Source: Geobacillus icigianus
Lineage (GTDB): Bacteria; Bacillota; Bacilli; Bacillales; Anoxybacillaceae
Direction: 5' to 3'
Assembly: GCF_000750005.1 (NCBI RefSeq)
Contig: NZ_JPYA01000054.1
Location: forward strand, 24,063 to 88,062
Length of the DNA stretch: 64,000 bases
Part shown: positions 18,817-27,638 of the stretch, piece after piece
Numbering within the stretch: the stretch's first letter is position 1
Layout: each line of letters begins with the position of its first letter
The notes under the pieces: model-generated
Told to the model about the DNA's origin: nothing
Seen by the model: the letters and a program-made list of their open reading frames with translations, nothing else
The model's database searches: none
Translations under genes and position numbers: made by a program

Positions 18817-20127
18817 ATGGCCGAGACACTATTTTCCCGTTTCCCGTTTCAGCCGTTTCTGATCGAAGCGATCAACGCGCTTCGCTTTTATCAGCCGACG
18901 GAAATTCAAGAGCGCGTGATTCCCAAGGTATTGCGCGGCGAAAGCATGGTCGGACAGTCGCAAACCGGAACGGGGAAAACGCACGCCTATTTATTGCCGA
19001 TCATAGAGAAGATCGACCCGAAGCGCGCCGAGGTGCAAGCGGTGATCACCGCACCGACCCGCGAGCTGGCGACGCAAATTTACCACGAAACGCTGAAAAT
19101 AACAAAGTTTTGTCCAAAAGATCGCATGATTGTCGCCCGCTGTCTCATCGGGGGGACGGATAAACAAAAAGCGCTCGAAAAGCTTCATGTGCCTCCGCAT
19201 ATCGTCATCGGTACGCCGGGCCGCATCAACGATTTTATTCGCGAACAGGCGCTTGATGTGCACACCGCTCGCATCCTTGTGGTCGACGAGGCGGATTTGA
19301 TGCTCGATCTCGGGTTTCTCGTCGACGTCGATCAAATTGCCGCGCGGATGCCGAAAGAGCTGCAAATGCTCGTCTTTTCGGCGACGATCCCGGAAAAGCT
19401 GCGACCGTTTTTGAAAAAATATATGGAAAATCCAACCTTTGTCCATGTCGCTCCGAAGCAGGTTGCCAACGAGCAGATCGAACACGTGCTCATTCCGCTG
19501 CGCGGACGGGACAAGGTAACGCTTCTTTATGACGTATTGGTCAGCTCCAATCCGTATTTGGCCATCGTGTTTGCCAATACGCGAAAGATGGCGGATGACA
19601 TCGCCGACCGTCTCGCGGAACAAGGGCTGAAAGTAGGCGTCCTCCATGGGGATTTGACGCCGCGCGAACGGAAAAAGATGATGAGCCAAATCCGTGACTT
19701 AGCGTTTCAGTACGTCGTCGCCACCGACCTAGCAGCGCGCGGCATTGATATCGAAGGCGTCAGCCACGTCATCAATTATGAGCTGCCGGAGGACTTGTCG
19801 TTTTATATCCATCGAGCTGGGCGGACGGCGCGCGCCGGTTATAGCGGGGTGGCGATGACGATTTATGAGCCGTCCGATCAAGACGCCATCGCCCGGTTGG
19901 AAAAAATGGGTATCGCCTTTGTCCATCGCGATCTCGTGCGCGGGGAGTGGAAGGAGCTGCCCCCATGGAATCGGCGGAGCAAGCGGGCGGACGAAAAGCG
20001 CGATGAGCTGGCGCTGCTTGTTGACAAGATGAAAAAAGCGAAGCGAGTCAAGCCCGGCTATAAGAAAAAGCTGCGCGCCGAGCTAGAGAAGAAAAGGAAG
20101 CGGTTGGGGCGCTTCAAACAGTCATAG
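18817..20127 (+). CDS. cshB: DEAD-box RNA helicase CshB
   Basis: A 436-residue helicase with Q motif (FYQPTEIQ), motif I SQTGTGKT, DEAD-equivalent DEAD (VVDEADLML), SAT, and helicase C motifs ATDLAARGID and HRAGRTARAG, then a Lys/Arg-rich tail. Bacillus CshB acts in cold adaptation, RNA turnover and ribosome assembly. AAGGGAGTGATG precedes the ATG. Confidence 0.95.
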   Translation: MAETLFSRFPFQPFLIEAINALRFYQPTEIQERVIPKVLRGESMVGQSQTGTGKTHAYLLPIIEKIDPKRAEVQAVITAPTRELATQIYHETLKITKFCPKDRMIVARCLIGGTDKQKALEKLHVPPHIVIGTPGRINDFIREQALDVHTARILVVDEADLMLDLGFLVDVDQIAARMPKELQMLVFSATIPEKLRPFLKKYMENPTFVHVAPKQVANEQIEHVLIPLRGRDKVTLLYDVLVSSNPYLAIVFANTRKMADDIADRLAEQGLKVGVLHGDLTPRERKKMMSQIRDLAFQYVVATDLAARGIDIEGVSHVINYELPEDLSFYIHRAGRTARAGYSGVAMTIYEPSDQDAIARLEKMGIAFVHRDLVRGEWKELPPWNRRSKRADEKRDELALLVDKMKKAKRVKPGYKKKLRAELEKKRKRLGRFKQS

Positions 20128-20159
20128 CCGGCGCGGACAGAAAAGGGAGAGAATGACAA

Positions 20160-21059
20160 ATGGTAAAAATCGGATCACACGTGTCCATGAGCGGAAAAAA
20201 AATGTTGCTTGCCGCCAGTGAGGAGGCGGCATCGTATGGCGCGAACACGTTTATGATTTACACCGGAGCGCCGCAAAACACAAGGCGCAAAGCGATTGAA
20301 GAGCTCAATATCGAAGCCGGGCGCGCGCACATGAAAGCGCACGGCATTGAGGACATTGTCGTCCATGCTCCGTATATTATCAACATTGGCAATACGGTCA
20401 ATGCCGATACGTTTGCGCTCGGTGTTGAGTTTTTGCGCGCCGAGATCGAGCGGACGGAAGCCATCGGCGCAAAACAGCTCGTCCTCCATCCGGGCGCCCA
20501 CGTCGGCGCTGGCGTGGAAGCCGGGCTTCGGCAAATCATCCGCGGGCTGAACGAAGTGTTGACGCGCGAGCAGACGGTGGAGATCGCCCTTGAAACGATG
20601 GCCGGCAAAGGGTCGGAATGCGGGCGCACGTTTGAGGAGCTCGCTTATATTATTGACGGCGTCACGCACAATGACAAACTGTCTGTCTGCTTTGACACGT
20701 GCCATACGCATGACGCCGGCTACGACATCGTCAACGATTTCGACGGCGTTCTGGCTGAGTTTGATCGGATCATCGGACTGGAGCGGCTCAAAGTGCTGCA
20801 CATCAATGACAGCAAAAACCCGCGCGGAAGCCAAAAAGACCGCCACGAAAACATCGGTTTTGGCTACATCGGGTTTGCCGCGCTCAACTACATCGTCCAT
20901 CATCCGCAGCTTTCCTCGATTCCGAAAATTTTAGAGACGCCTTACGTCGGCGAAGATAAAACCAACAAAAAGCCACCGTACAAGCATGAAATCGCCATGC
21001 TGCGCACACAGGCATTCGATGCCCAGCTTCTTGAAAAAATCATGGCTGAAGGGCAATAA
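20160..21059 (+). CDS. nfo: Endonuclease IV (AP endonuclease Nfo)
   Basis: A 299-residue TIM-barrel enzyme that nicks DNA 5' of abasic sites. Zinc-ligand motifs are visible: [39 protein letters not shown] and DRHENIGFG. It follows cshB by 32 bp, so the two are probably co-transcribed. In B. subtilis the protein acts in spore DNA repair. Confidence 0.95.
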   Translation: MVKIGSHVSMSGKKMLLAASEEAASYGANTFMIYTGAPQNTRRKAIEELNIEAGRAHMKAHGIEDIVVHAPYIINIGNTVNADTFALGVEFLRAEIERTEAIGAKQLVLHPGAHVGAGVEAGLRQIIRGLNEVLTREQTVEIALETMAGKGSECGRTFEELAYIIDGVTHNDKLSVCFDTCHTHDAGYDIVNDFDGVLAEFDRIIGLERLKVLHINDSKNPRGSQKDRHENIGFGYIGFAALNYIVHHPQLSSIPKILETPYVGEDKTNKKPPYKHEIAMLRTQAFDAQLLEKIMAEGQ

Positions 21060-21082
21060 AAAAGGGCGTTTCGCCCTTTTTT
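21057..21082. terminator. Bidirectional terminator between nfo and yqfT
   Basis: AAAAAAGGGCG, TTT loop, CGCCCTTTTTT; A and T flanks let it work on both strands. Confidence 0.95.
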
Positions 21083-21341
21083 ACTTTTTTTTCATAAATT
21101 GCAAAAATAGTTCGTTCGCTTTCCTAGCGATCTCGGGTGACGTAATTTTGGCCAACTCGCGCACCCACTTTTTCCGTTCTTGCGGGTCAAAGACGTTAAT
21201 GTCATTCGTGCGGGCGAGATCGAGAATGGTTTGCGCTTGTTTGATCGTAATCGCCAAACCGTAACGATGGCTGTAGGCAACGAGCTCCTCAGGAGTGATC
21301 GTTTTCAGCTTTTGCCTGACAAGTTGGTGATACACATTCAT
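21081..21341 (-). CDS. yqfT: YqfT family protein (DUF2624)
   Basis: An 86-residue protein starting MNVYHQLVRQKLKTITPEEL and ending in KELFLQF-like helical sequence (KANELFLQFMKKK). It is converging on nfo, as in B. subtilis. GGAGGCGGCTGCG supplies the SD. Function unknown; helical and charged, no membrane segment. Confidence 0.88.
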   Translation of the reverse strand: MNVYHQLVRQKLKTITPEELVAYSHRYGLAITIKQAQTILDLARTNDINVFDPQERKKWVRELAKITSPEIARKANELFLQFMKKK

Positions 21342-21398
21342 CGCAGCCGCCTCCTTGCTTCTGCTCCCATCATATGACGTGAATGGAAAAGACGTGTA

Positions 21399-21407
21399 TG
21401 GTATAAT
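21399..21407 (+). promoter_or_regulatory. Extended -10 promoter of yqfU
   Basis: TGGTATAAT (TGN plus perfect -10). No good -35, as is common with extended -10 promoters. Transcription from here would run through repeat C before the yqfU start. Confidence 0.5.
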
Positions 21408-21434
21408 AAAAAAGGTTCTTCTTCAGCGCCGGTG

Positions 21435-21575
21435 CCTTGAAGGCTGGTGAAAAACCGCTGCTTCGCTTCATCAATGGGAGAGCGAGTGAAAAACAGGACC
21501 GATGCAGCAAGATGTTTCGAATTGAGAAATGACATGGTAAAGCCGCATCGACGAGTCCATCACCAGCCTCCTAGC
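21435..21575 (-). repeat. CTAG-bounded intergenic repeat, locus C (single, reversed)
   Basis: Read on the minus strand this is one 141-bp unit: CTAGGAGGCTGGTGATGG, then CATTTCTCAATTCGAAACATC, then GCAGCGGTTTTTCACCAG and CCTTCAAGG. It resembles unit D3 more than the others around the core. It lies between the yqfU -10 and the yqfU start, so it would be in the leader RNA in antisense orientation. Confidence 0.85.
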
Positions 21576-21665
21576 AAACGGGAAGGGAAGCCCGACGTCC
21601 TCAAGCGTTTGACGATGCGCACAGCCCGGGTCATTTACACAGAACAGAAAGGATGGGAGAGAAGT

Positions 21666-22547
21666 TTGGGAGTCAAACAACATAAAAAAGAACCGTTCGG
21701 CCACGTGATGTATCGGGTGCTGATGATCGCTATCGGCGCCTCTTTGGCGGCGTTTGCCATTGAGCGGCTGCTCGTTCCGAACAAAATGATTGATGGCGGC
21801 ATTATCGGTGTCTCGCTGATTTTGGATTATGTCATTCCGGACGAATGGCGGCTGCTGAATTTCGCCACGCTTGTCATCCTCTTGAACGCCCCGTTTATGT
21901 ATTTCGGCTACAAGCAAATCGGCAAAACGTTCATGTTATCGACCATTTTGGGCGTCTTTGTTCTCGGCGCCACGGAACGGCTGTTTCATCATTTTTCCCC
22001 GCTGACGACCGAGCCGATTTTGGCGACCGTGTTCGGCGGTTTGGCGCTCGGGCTTGGCGTCGGGCTCGTCATCCGCCACGGAGGATCACTCGATGGAACG
22101 GAAATTTTGGGCATCCTCTTGACGAAAAAGATCCCGTTTTCTGTCGGCGAATTCGTCATGTTTGTCAATGTGTTTATTTTCGGGTGGGCGGCGTTTGTGC
22201 TCGGGATTGAATCGGCGATGTATTCGGTGATGACGTATTACATCGCTTCGAAAACGATCGATGCGGTGATCGAAGGGCTTGATGAAACAAGGGCGGCTTT
22301 TATTGTCACCGACTATTATGAAGAAATTTCCGACGCCATTTTGCATCGCTTGGGTCGCGGGACGACGAAGCTGATCGGCAAAGGTGGCTATACGGACGAG
22401 CAAAAAGAGATTATTTACGCGGTCGTGACGCGGCTCGAGGTAAGCAAGCTAAAGGCGATTGTCAATGAAATCGATCCCAACGCCTTCATCACCATTATGG
22501 CGACGCATGAAGTGCGCGGCGCTCGTTTCAAATCGGCGATTCATTGA
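21666..22547 (+). CDS. yqfU: YitT family membrane protein YqfU (DUF161/DUF2179)
   Basis: A 293-residue protein: five to six membrane segments in the first 190 residues and a soluble C-terminal DUF2179 domain (from about 200, with [16 protein letters not shown]). TTG 21666 is preferred since GGGAGAGAAG lies just before it and the length equals B. subtilis YqfU; the longer open frame back to 21447 is merely translated repeat DNA. Substrate unknown. Confidence 0.85.
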   Translation: MGVKQHKKEPFGHVMYRVLMIAIGASLAAFAIERLLVPNKMIDGGIIGVSLILDYVIPDEWRLLNFATLVILLNAPFMYFGYKQIGKTFMLSTILGVFVLGATERLFHHFSPLTTEPILATVFGGLALGLGVGLVIRHGGSLDGTEILGILLTKKIPFSVGEFVMFVNVFIFGWAAFVLGIESAMYSVMTYYIASKTIDAVIEGLDETRAAFIVTDYYEEISDAILHRLGRGTTKLIGKGGYTDEQKEIIYAVVTRLEVSKLKAIVNEIDPNAFITIMATHEVRGARFKSAIH

Positions 22548-22548
22548 G

Positions 22549-22610
22549 TTTACAAACGCGGCGCGATCGTCTATACTGGCCCATAGGGGAAAATCGTAAT
22601 GATTCTGAAT
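22549..22610 (+). promoter_or_regulatory. Sigma-A promoter and Zur-box-like operator of the zinc ABC operon
   Basis: TTTACA (22549-22554), 17-bp spacer, TATACT (22572-22577). Just downstream, around the predicted start, AAATCGTAATGATTCTGAAT (22591-22610) matches the Bacillus Zur box TCGTAATNATTACGA except for two bases in the second half. A repressor bound here would block transcription initiation. Zur itself is the third gene, suggesting autoregulation. Confidence 0.7.
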
Positions 22611-22628
22611 TGCTGAGGGAGACCAGTT

Positions 22629-23384
22629 ATGGAACAACGGCCTGTTGTGCAAGTAGAAGATGTATCGTTTCGCTATGAAAAAGAAGACGTGCTAGAGCAC
22701 ATCGATTTGTCCGTGCAAAAAGGAGCGTTTTTGGGGCTCGTAGGGCCGAACGGTTCGGGGAAATCAACGCTGTTGAAATGTGTGCTCGGTTTGTTAAAGC
22801 CGACCAGCGGACGCATTTTCTTGTTCGGCGAGCCGGTCGAGTCGTTTCGGGCGTGGCAGCGGATCGGGTTTGTATCGCAAAAAGCGAACAGCTTTAACCG
22901 CGGGTTTCCGGCAACGGTGGAAGAGGTCGTGACGAGCGGATTGGCGGCGAAGCGCGGCTTGTTCCGGGCGTTGCGGCGCGAGGACTACCGGGCGGCCGAA
23001 GCGGCGCTTGCAGCGGTTGGCCTAGCGGGCTTGGCGAAGCGCAATATCGGTGAGCTGTCTGGCGGCCAGCAGCAGCGAGTCTTTATTGCCCGGGCGCTGG
23101 CGAGCGAACCGGAGTTGCTCATTTTGGATGAGCCGACCGTCGGGGTCGATGCGCGCCATGTGCAAGAGTTTTATGAGCTGCTTGGCGATTTGAACCGCCG
23201 CGGCTTAACGCTCATATTAGTGACGCATGACATCGGAACGATCACTGACCGCGTGACCCATATCGCCTGCTTGAACAAGCGCCTTTATTTTCATGGAAAT
23301 ACGGAAGAGTTTGCGCAGCTCGGCGATGAGGCGATTTCCCGGTTTTACGGCCATTCGCTTCGCGTTCTTTGCCACGGGCATTAA
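22629..23384 (+). CDS. znuC: Zinc ABC transporter ATP-binding protein (ZnuC type)
   Basis: A 251-residue ABC ATPase of the metal (Mn/Zn/Fe) importer class: Walker A GPNGSGKS, Q-loop FVSQKAN, signature LSGGQQQR, Walker B LLILDEPTVG, switch His in VTHDIG. It is the first gene of a unit with a permease and Zur, behind a Zur-like box, so zinc is the inferred substrate. No solute-binding protein is encoded nearby. Confidence 0.85.
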   Translation: MEQRPVVQVEDVSFRYEKEDVLEHIDLSVQKGAFLGLVGPNGSGKSTLLKCVLGLLKPTSGRIFLFGEPVESFRAWQRIGFVSQKANSFNRGFPATVEEVVTSGLAAKRGLFRALRREDYRAAEAALAAVGLAGLAKRNIGELSGGQQQRVFIARALASEPELLILDEPTVGVDARHVQEFYELLGDLNRRGLTLILVTHDIGTITDRVTHIACLNKRLYFHGNTEEFAQLGDEAISRFYGHSLRVLCHGH

Positions 23385-23515
23385 CGAGAGCGGCGAAACA
23401 CGGAACAGCGGTCCAGAGCCGTTCGCCCCTTTTGAATAGCAACGCTTCAAAAAACGGAATCGTTTGTTTCCACGCGGGCCCTTGGCAGGAAATGATGACG
23501 ATGGAGGAATGACGG

Positions 23516-24346
23516 GTGTGGGAAGCCATTTGGCACTATGAGTTTTTACGCAATGCGTTTTTTGCCGGCGTTTTGCTCGGGTTTGCCGCGCCGCTGCTTG
23601 GCGTGTTTATTGTCGTGCGGCGGTTATCACTAATTGCGGATGCGTTGAGCCATGTGACGCTCGCCGGCATCGCCGCGGGGCTGTTGCTTGGAAAAACGGC
23701 AACGGCTGCGGCCGGTTGGAATCCTCTTTACATCGGAATGAGCTTTTCGGTGCTCGGCTCGTTGTTTATTGAGAAACTGCGAACCGTCTACCGTCATTAT
23801 GAAGAGCTCGCCATTCCGATCATTTTATCGGCGGGCATCGGCCTTGGCGTCATATTGATTTCCATCGCCAACGGGTTTACCACCGATTTGTTTTCATATT
23901 TATTTGGCAGCGTTAGCGCTGTCAGTCGAACGGACGTGTGGACCGTGCTGGCGGTGGCGCTCGCCGTGGCGTTGGTGATTGCGGTGTTTTATAAGGAGCT
24001 GTTTCTTCTTTCGTTTGATGAAGAGTATGCCCGCGTTTCCGGCGTGCGCGTCAAGCTCATCCACTTTTTGTTTATTTTGTTGGTGGCGCTTGTCATCGCG
24101 GCGTCCATGCGCATTGTCGGCGTCCTTCTCATTTCTTCGCTGATGACGCTGCCGGTCGCGGCGAGCATCCGCGTGGCGAAAAGTTTCCGCCAAGCCATCG
24201 CTTTTTCCGTGCTGTTTGGCGAGCTGGCGGTCATCGCTGGGCTTTGGGCGGCGTATGAGCTCGACTGGGCGCCAGGCGGGACGATTGTCATGACGGCGGT
24301 CGTTCTGTTGCTTCTCGTTTTGGGCTGGAAAAGGAGGCGGCGTTGA
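23516..24346 (+). CDS. znuB: Zinc ABC transporter permease (ZnuB type)
   Basis: A 276-residue ABC-3 family permease with about eight hydrophobic segments and the family motif RRLSLIADALSHVTLAGIA near residue 35. GTG 23516 follows GGAGG by 8 bases. A 131-bp spacer without a gene separates it from the ATPase; its TGA overlaps the zur ATG by one base. Confidence 0.85.
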   Translation: MWEAIWHYEFLRNAFFAGVLLGFAAPLLGVFIVVRRLSLIADALSHVTLAGIAAGLLLGKTATAAAGWNPLYIGMSFSVLGSLFIEKLRTVYRHYEELAIPIILSAGIGLGVILISIANGFTTDLFSYLFGSVSAVSRTDVWTVLAVALAVALVIAVFYKELFLLSFDEEYARVSGVRVKLIHFLFILLVALVIAASMRIVGVLLISSLMTLPVAASIRVAKSFRQAIAFSVLFGELAVIAGLWAAYELDWAPGGTIVMTAVVLLLLVLGWKRRRR

Positions 24347-24765
24347 TGAACGTCAACGAAGCGCTGCAATTCATGAAAGAAAAAGGGTTCAAATATACGG
24401 AAAAACGGCGACAAATGCTCGAGCTGCTTGCCGAAAGCGACAAATATGTAACGGCGAAAGACGTGCTTGAAGCGCTTCGCCCACTTTATCCGGGCTTGAG
24501 CATGGATACGGTCTACCGCAATTTGGCGCTCTTTGCTTGGCTTGGCCTTTTGGAAATGACGGAGCTGTCCGGGGAAAAGCATTTCCGCTTTGCCTGCGAC
24601 GCTCATCGCCATCATCACCACTTCATTTGCACTCGCTGCGGCAAGACGAAGGAAATTGACGCCTGCCCGATGGATCGGCTGGCTATCGAACTCGATGGGT
24701 ATGAAATCGCTGATCATAAATTCGAAATTTACGGAACGTGCCCGCAGTGTCAACAACGGGGCTGA
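24346..24765 (+). CDS. zur: Zinc uptake regulator Zur (Fur family)
   Basis: A 139-residue Fur-family repressor. N-terminal winged HTH (YTEKRRQMLELL to MDTVYRNLALF), a histidine run in HRHHHHFIC, and two CXXC zinc sites (CTRCGKTKEIDACP, CPQC). GGAGG precedes ATG 24346. In B. subtilis Zur represses zinc uptake when zinc is plentiful; here it is the last gene of the transporter operon. Confidence 0.92.
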   Translation: MNVNEALQFMKEKGFKYTEKRRQMLELLAESDKYVTAKDVLEALRPLYPGLSMDTVYRNLALFAWLGLLEMTELSGEKHFRFACDAHRHHHHFICTRCGKTKEIDACPMDRLAIELDGYEIADHKFEIYGTCPQCQQRG

Positions 24766-24838
24766 CCCAAAAGGTTGTCTGCCTTCAAAATAGGCACAAA
24801 GTATGGCAGAAGCAGTCAGCACGTAGATAGCAACGAAA

Positions 24839-24876
24839 GAGGGTATCCCGATCCTTTTGGGACACCCTCTTGTTTT
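24839..24876. terminator. Bidirectional terminator between zur and yqfW
   Basis: GAGGGTATCCC pairs with GGGACACCCTC (one mismatch) with T-rich TTGTTTT after; the reverse side overlaps the yqfW 3' end. Confidence 0.8.
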
Positions 24877-25447
24877 ATGGGGAAGGAGAAAGGCGCCGCT
24901 CGATTTCGCGCTTCGCTTGGAGCCAGTTGCGGACGCGGATGACGTTTTCCGGAAGCGGTCCTTGGTTGTAAGGGGTGTCAAACAAAATGACCGGGATGCC
25001 GCATTGTTCGGCGATGGCGCAAGCGTTGTCGTAGTTGTCTTCGAAAAAGGCGGCGAGCTGGTAACGGCGGACGGCGTCAAGTTTATCGTGCGAGCCGAGC
25101 AGTTCAATATGATGGTAATGAACGCCATGCCGCTGGAACCAGCGCTCGGTAAGCTTGTGCAAATGACGGCCGCGCGCGCTGATGTAGTACAGTTCATACC
25201 GGTCTTTCCAGCTGTCGATCACTTCGAGGGCGTAGCGAGCGAGCGGAGCCCGCTCATAAATGTCTGCCTCGTTTTCTTCAAGCCAACGGTCCATTTCCTC
25301 GTCCGTCACCCCATACAGCGGAGCTAAATGATATTGAGTAATATCGGTGAAGGCCAGCGGCTTGCCAAACGCCTCATTTAAATAAGGAATGAAGGTAGTT
25401 GGGCATGTCACAGTGCCGTCGATGTCAAGACCGAGCCGTTGTTTCAT
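24875..25447 (-). CDS. yqfW: Putative 5'(3')-deoxyribonucleotidase-like HAD phosphatase YqfW
   Basis: A 190-residue HAD-superfamily protein with the motif I LDIDGTVT, motif II ISARG, and the acidic motif FFEDNYDNA. It belongs to the NT5C-like nucleotidase group. Substrate is not known from sequence. The gene faces zur and is divergent from yqfX. Confidence 0.85.
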   Translation of the reverse strand: MKQRLGLDIDGTVTCPTTFIPYLNEAFGKPLAFTDITQYHLAPLYGVTDEEMDRWLEENEADIYERAPLARYALEVIDSWKDRYELYYISARGRHLHKLTERWFQRHGVHYHHIELLGSHDKLDAVRRYQLAAFFEDNYDNACAIAEQCGIPVILFDTPYNQGPLPENVIRVRNWLQAKREIERRLSPSP

Positions 25448-25544
25448 CGCTATATCCCCCTTTTAGAAAATATTCACAACGATAAAATGGCGCCGCTTTC
25501 CCATACTAAGAATGCTCCTTACTTTAGGAAAGCGAGGGAAGCAT

Positions 25545-25892
25545 ATGGCAGATGATCGCGAGCGCACGTATAATGGAAACTACGTGCAATCGATTGGAAA
25601 AGAAGAACCTGAACGCCCGTTCATGGAAGAAACCGCTGCTGAAATGGCCGAGCCGATTCGCCGCCGCGATGAGCGGGACGAAGAGCGCGCCGATGGCACC
25701 GGGCTTGGATGGCTCGCCTTGGCGTTGTCCATCATCGCTTTGTTTATTTGGCCCATTTTGTTGGGAGCGGCCGGCATCATTGTCGGTTTTATCGCGCGCC
25801 GGCGCGGAGCGGAAACGCTCGGAGCGTGGGCGATCGGGATCGGCGTCATCGCGATTCTCGTCCGCCTGTTTATTATGCCGTTTTACTCGTAA
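25545..25892 (+). CDS. yqfX: YqfX family small membrane protein
   Basis: A 115-residue protein: 60 hydrophilic N-terminal residues rich in Glu and Arg, then two membrane segments separated by RRRGAETLG. ATG 25545 has GCGAGGGAAG upstream. Similar in layout and place to B. subtilis YqfX. Function unknown. Confidence 0.8.
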   Translation: MADDRERTYNGNYVQSIGKEEPERPFMEETAAEMAEPIRRRDERDEERADGTGLGWLALALSIIALFIWPILLGAAGIIVGFIARRRGAETLGAWAIGIGVIAILVRLFIMPFYS

Positions 25893-25899
25893 AAAAAGC

Positions 25900-25932
25900 A
25901 AGGGTGTCCCCGTCCAAGGGACGCCCTTTTTC
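25900..25932 (+). terminator. Terminator of yqfX
   Basis: AAGGGTGTCCC and GGGACGCCCTT form the stem, followed by TTTTC. Confidence 0.85.
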
Positions 25933-25963
25933 GCGTTGGTCTATCGGCCGCGCTTCGGCTACT

Positions 25964-26441
25964 CTAGGAGGCCGGTGATTTCGTGTAAAATGTTGCTGAT
26001 TCCACCCATTTCTCAATTAGAGAAACTTTGCAGAATCAGCTTTCTTTTTTGAATGAAAATGCCGTTGATTGGTATGCGACAGCGGTTTTTCACCGGCCTT
26101 CTAGGCGGGTGGTGCTGAAAGGGATGGGTTGCTTCACCGCCTTGTTTCTCAAATGGAGAACCTTTGTGGCACGGGCTTCTCGTTTCACGTCATCCGCCGT
26201 GGGCTAGGGGCGGTTGCTGTTTTTCACCAGCCTTCTAGGAGGCTGGTGATTTGATCGTGGACACGGCTTTAACCGTGTCATTTCTCAATTCGACACGCCT
26301 TGTTGCCACTCATAAGGGGACCGACCTTCTGGGAGTCCGATGATTACTCAGCGATACCGCTTTGCCATCTAGAAAAACCTTGTCGCATCGCTCCTGTTTT
26401 TCAATCATAAGGGAAGCGAACGTCGTTCACCGGCCTTCTAG
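25964..26441 (+). repeat. CTAG-bounded intergenic repeat, locus D (four tandem units)
   Basis: D1 25964-26104 (141 bp): CTAGGAGGCCGGTGATTT, core TTTCTCAATTAGAGAAAC, end TTTTTCACCGGCCTTCTAG. D2 26101-26238 (138 bp): CTAGGCGGGTGGTG, core TTTCTCAAATGGAGAACC, end TTTTTCACCAGCCTTCTAG. D3 26235-26332: CTAGGAGGCTGGTGATTT, core CATTTCTCAATTCGACACG, end CGACCTTCTGG. D4 26329-26441: more diverged, end TTCACCGGCCTTCTAG. Neighbouring units share the four-base CTAG (CTGG between D3 and D4). The last 15 bases encode the ispG C-terminus on the other strand. Confidence 0.88.
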
Positions 26442-27557
26442 ACCGCCGCCTTTCAGCGCAGCTGCTTTTTCCTTTTGTTTTGCAAAATATTCCTCGGCCA
26501 GTTTGTCGACTTCTTTTTTCAGCTCTTCGACCATCTGCTCTTCCGGCACTTTGCGGACGATTTTGCCGTGGCGGAACAGCAGCCCTTCGCCGCGGGCGCC
26601 AGCGATGCCGATGTCGGCTTCGCGCGCTTCGCCCGGCCCGTTGACGGCGCAGCCGAGCACGGCGACTTTGATCGGCGCCTTGATTTTGGCGATATAATCC
26701 TCGATTTCATTGGCGATGCTGATCAAGTCGATCTCGATCCGCCCGCACGTCGGGCAGGAAATGAGCGTCGCGGCATTGGAAGCGAGCCCGAACGTTTTTA
26801 AAATTTCGCGCGCCACTTTCACCTCTTCAACCGGGTCGGCGCTTAAGGAAACGCGGATCGTATTGCCGATGCCTTTGCTTAAAATGGCCCCGAGCCCGAC
26901 CGCGCTTTTAATCGTGCCGGAAAAGAGCGTCCCGGCTTCGGTAATGCCGACGTGAAGTGGATAATCAAACGTGCGCGCCGCTTTTTCATACGCTTCAATG
27001 GCGAGACGGACATCGGACGCTTTTAACGAAACGATAATATCGTGAAAATCGAGCTCCTCCAAAATGCGGATATGGTACAAGGCGCTCTCGACCATGCCGT
27101 CGGCGGTCGGATAGCCGTATTTCTCTAAAATGCGTTTCTCAAGCGACCCGGCGTTGACACCGATGCGGATCGGCACGCCGCGCTCTTTGGCGGCTTTGAC
27201 GACCGCTTCCACCTTCTCGCGCCGCCCGATGTTGCCCGGGTTGATGCGAATTTTGTCAACGCCTCCCTCGATCGCCTTTAACGCCAATTTATAGTCAAAG
27301 TGGATGTCGGCGACAAGCGGAATGTTGATGCGCTTTTTGATTTCAGGGATCGCCGCGGCCGCCCGCTCATCGGGACAGGCGACGCGGACGACTTGGCAGC
27401 CGGCTTCCTCGAGCCGATGGATTTGCGCCACCGTCGCGTCGACATCGTGCGTTTTCGTTGTCGTCATGCTTTGGATGATGACTTCGTTGCTGCCGCCGAT
27501 CGTCAGCGGACCGACGCGGACCGGCCGCGTTTTTGAACGATGGATGATTTCACCCAC
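26427..27557 (-). CDS. ispG: 4-hydroxy-3-methylbut-2-en-1-yl diphosphate synthase IspG
   Basis: A 376-residue MEP pathway enzyme (GcpE). N-terminal TIM-barrel with [11 protein letters not shown]-terminal iron-sulfur domain with SCPTCGRIE and [13 protein letters not shown] 27557 is chosen because AAAGGAGCG precedes it and it aligns with the B. subtilis start; an ATG 8 codons upstream precedes the SD. The last four residues and the stop (CTA GAA GGC CGG TGA) come from the end of repeat D4. Confidence 0.95.
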   Translation of the reverse strand: MGEIIHRSKTRPVRVGPLTIGGSNEVIIQSMTTTKTHDVDATVAQIHRLEEAGCQVVRVACPDERAAAAIPEIKKRINIPLVADIHFDYKLALKAIEGGVDKIRINPGNIGRREKVEAVVKAAKERGVPIRIGVNAGSLEKRILEKYGYPTADGMVESALYHIRILEELDFHDIIVSLKASDVRLAIEAYEKAARTFDYPLHVGITEAGTLFSGTIKSAVGLGAILSKGIGNTIRVSLSADPVEEVKVAREILKTFGLASNAATLISCPTCGRIEIDLISIANEIEDYIAKIKAPIKVAVLGCAVNGPGEAREADIGIAGARGEGLLFRHGKIVRKVPEEQMVEELKKEVDKLAEEYFAKQKEKAAALKGGGLEGR

Positions 27558-27638
27558 GGGAATCGCTCCTTTAACATTCAAGTCGCTTTCTGCCTTATTG
27601 TATCAGTGTCGTCGCCCGTTTGACAAGCGATCTGCCGT

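Noticed and set aside
21447..21665. Upstream extension of yqfU
   Set aside because: The extra 73 codons are translated from the reversed repeat and lack homology; TTG 21666 has the SD and right length.
23989..25197. Minus-strand open frame of about 400 codons opposite znuB, zur and yqfW
   Set aside because: It crosses several well-supported genes and a terminator; Ser/Thr-rich shadow of G/C-ending codons.
25964..26441. Possible CRISPR array
   Set aside because: Units are long (about 140 bp), diverged and abutting, without short identical repeats and unique spacers; no cas genes.
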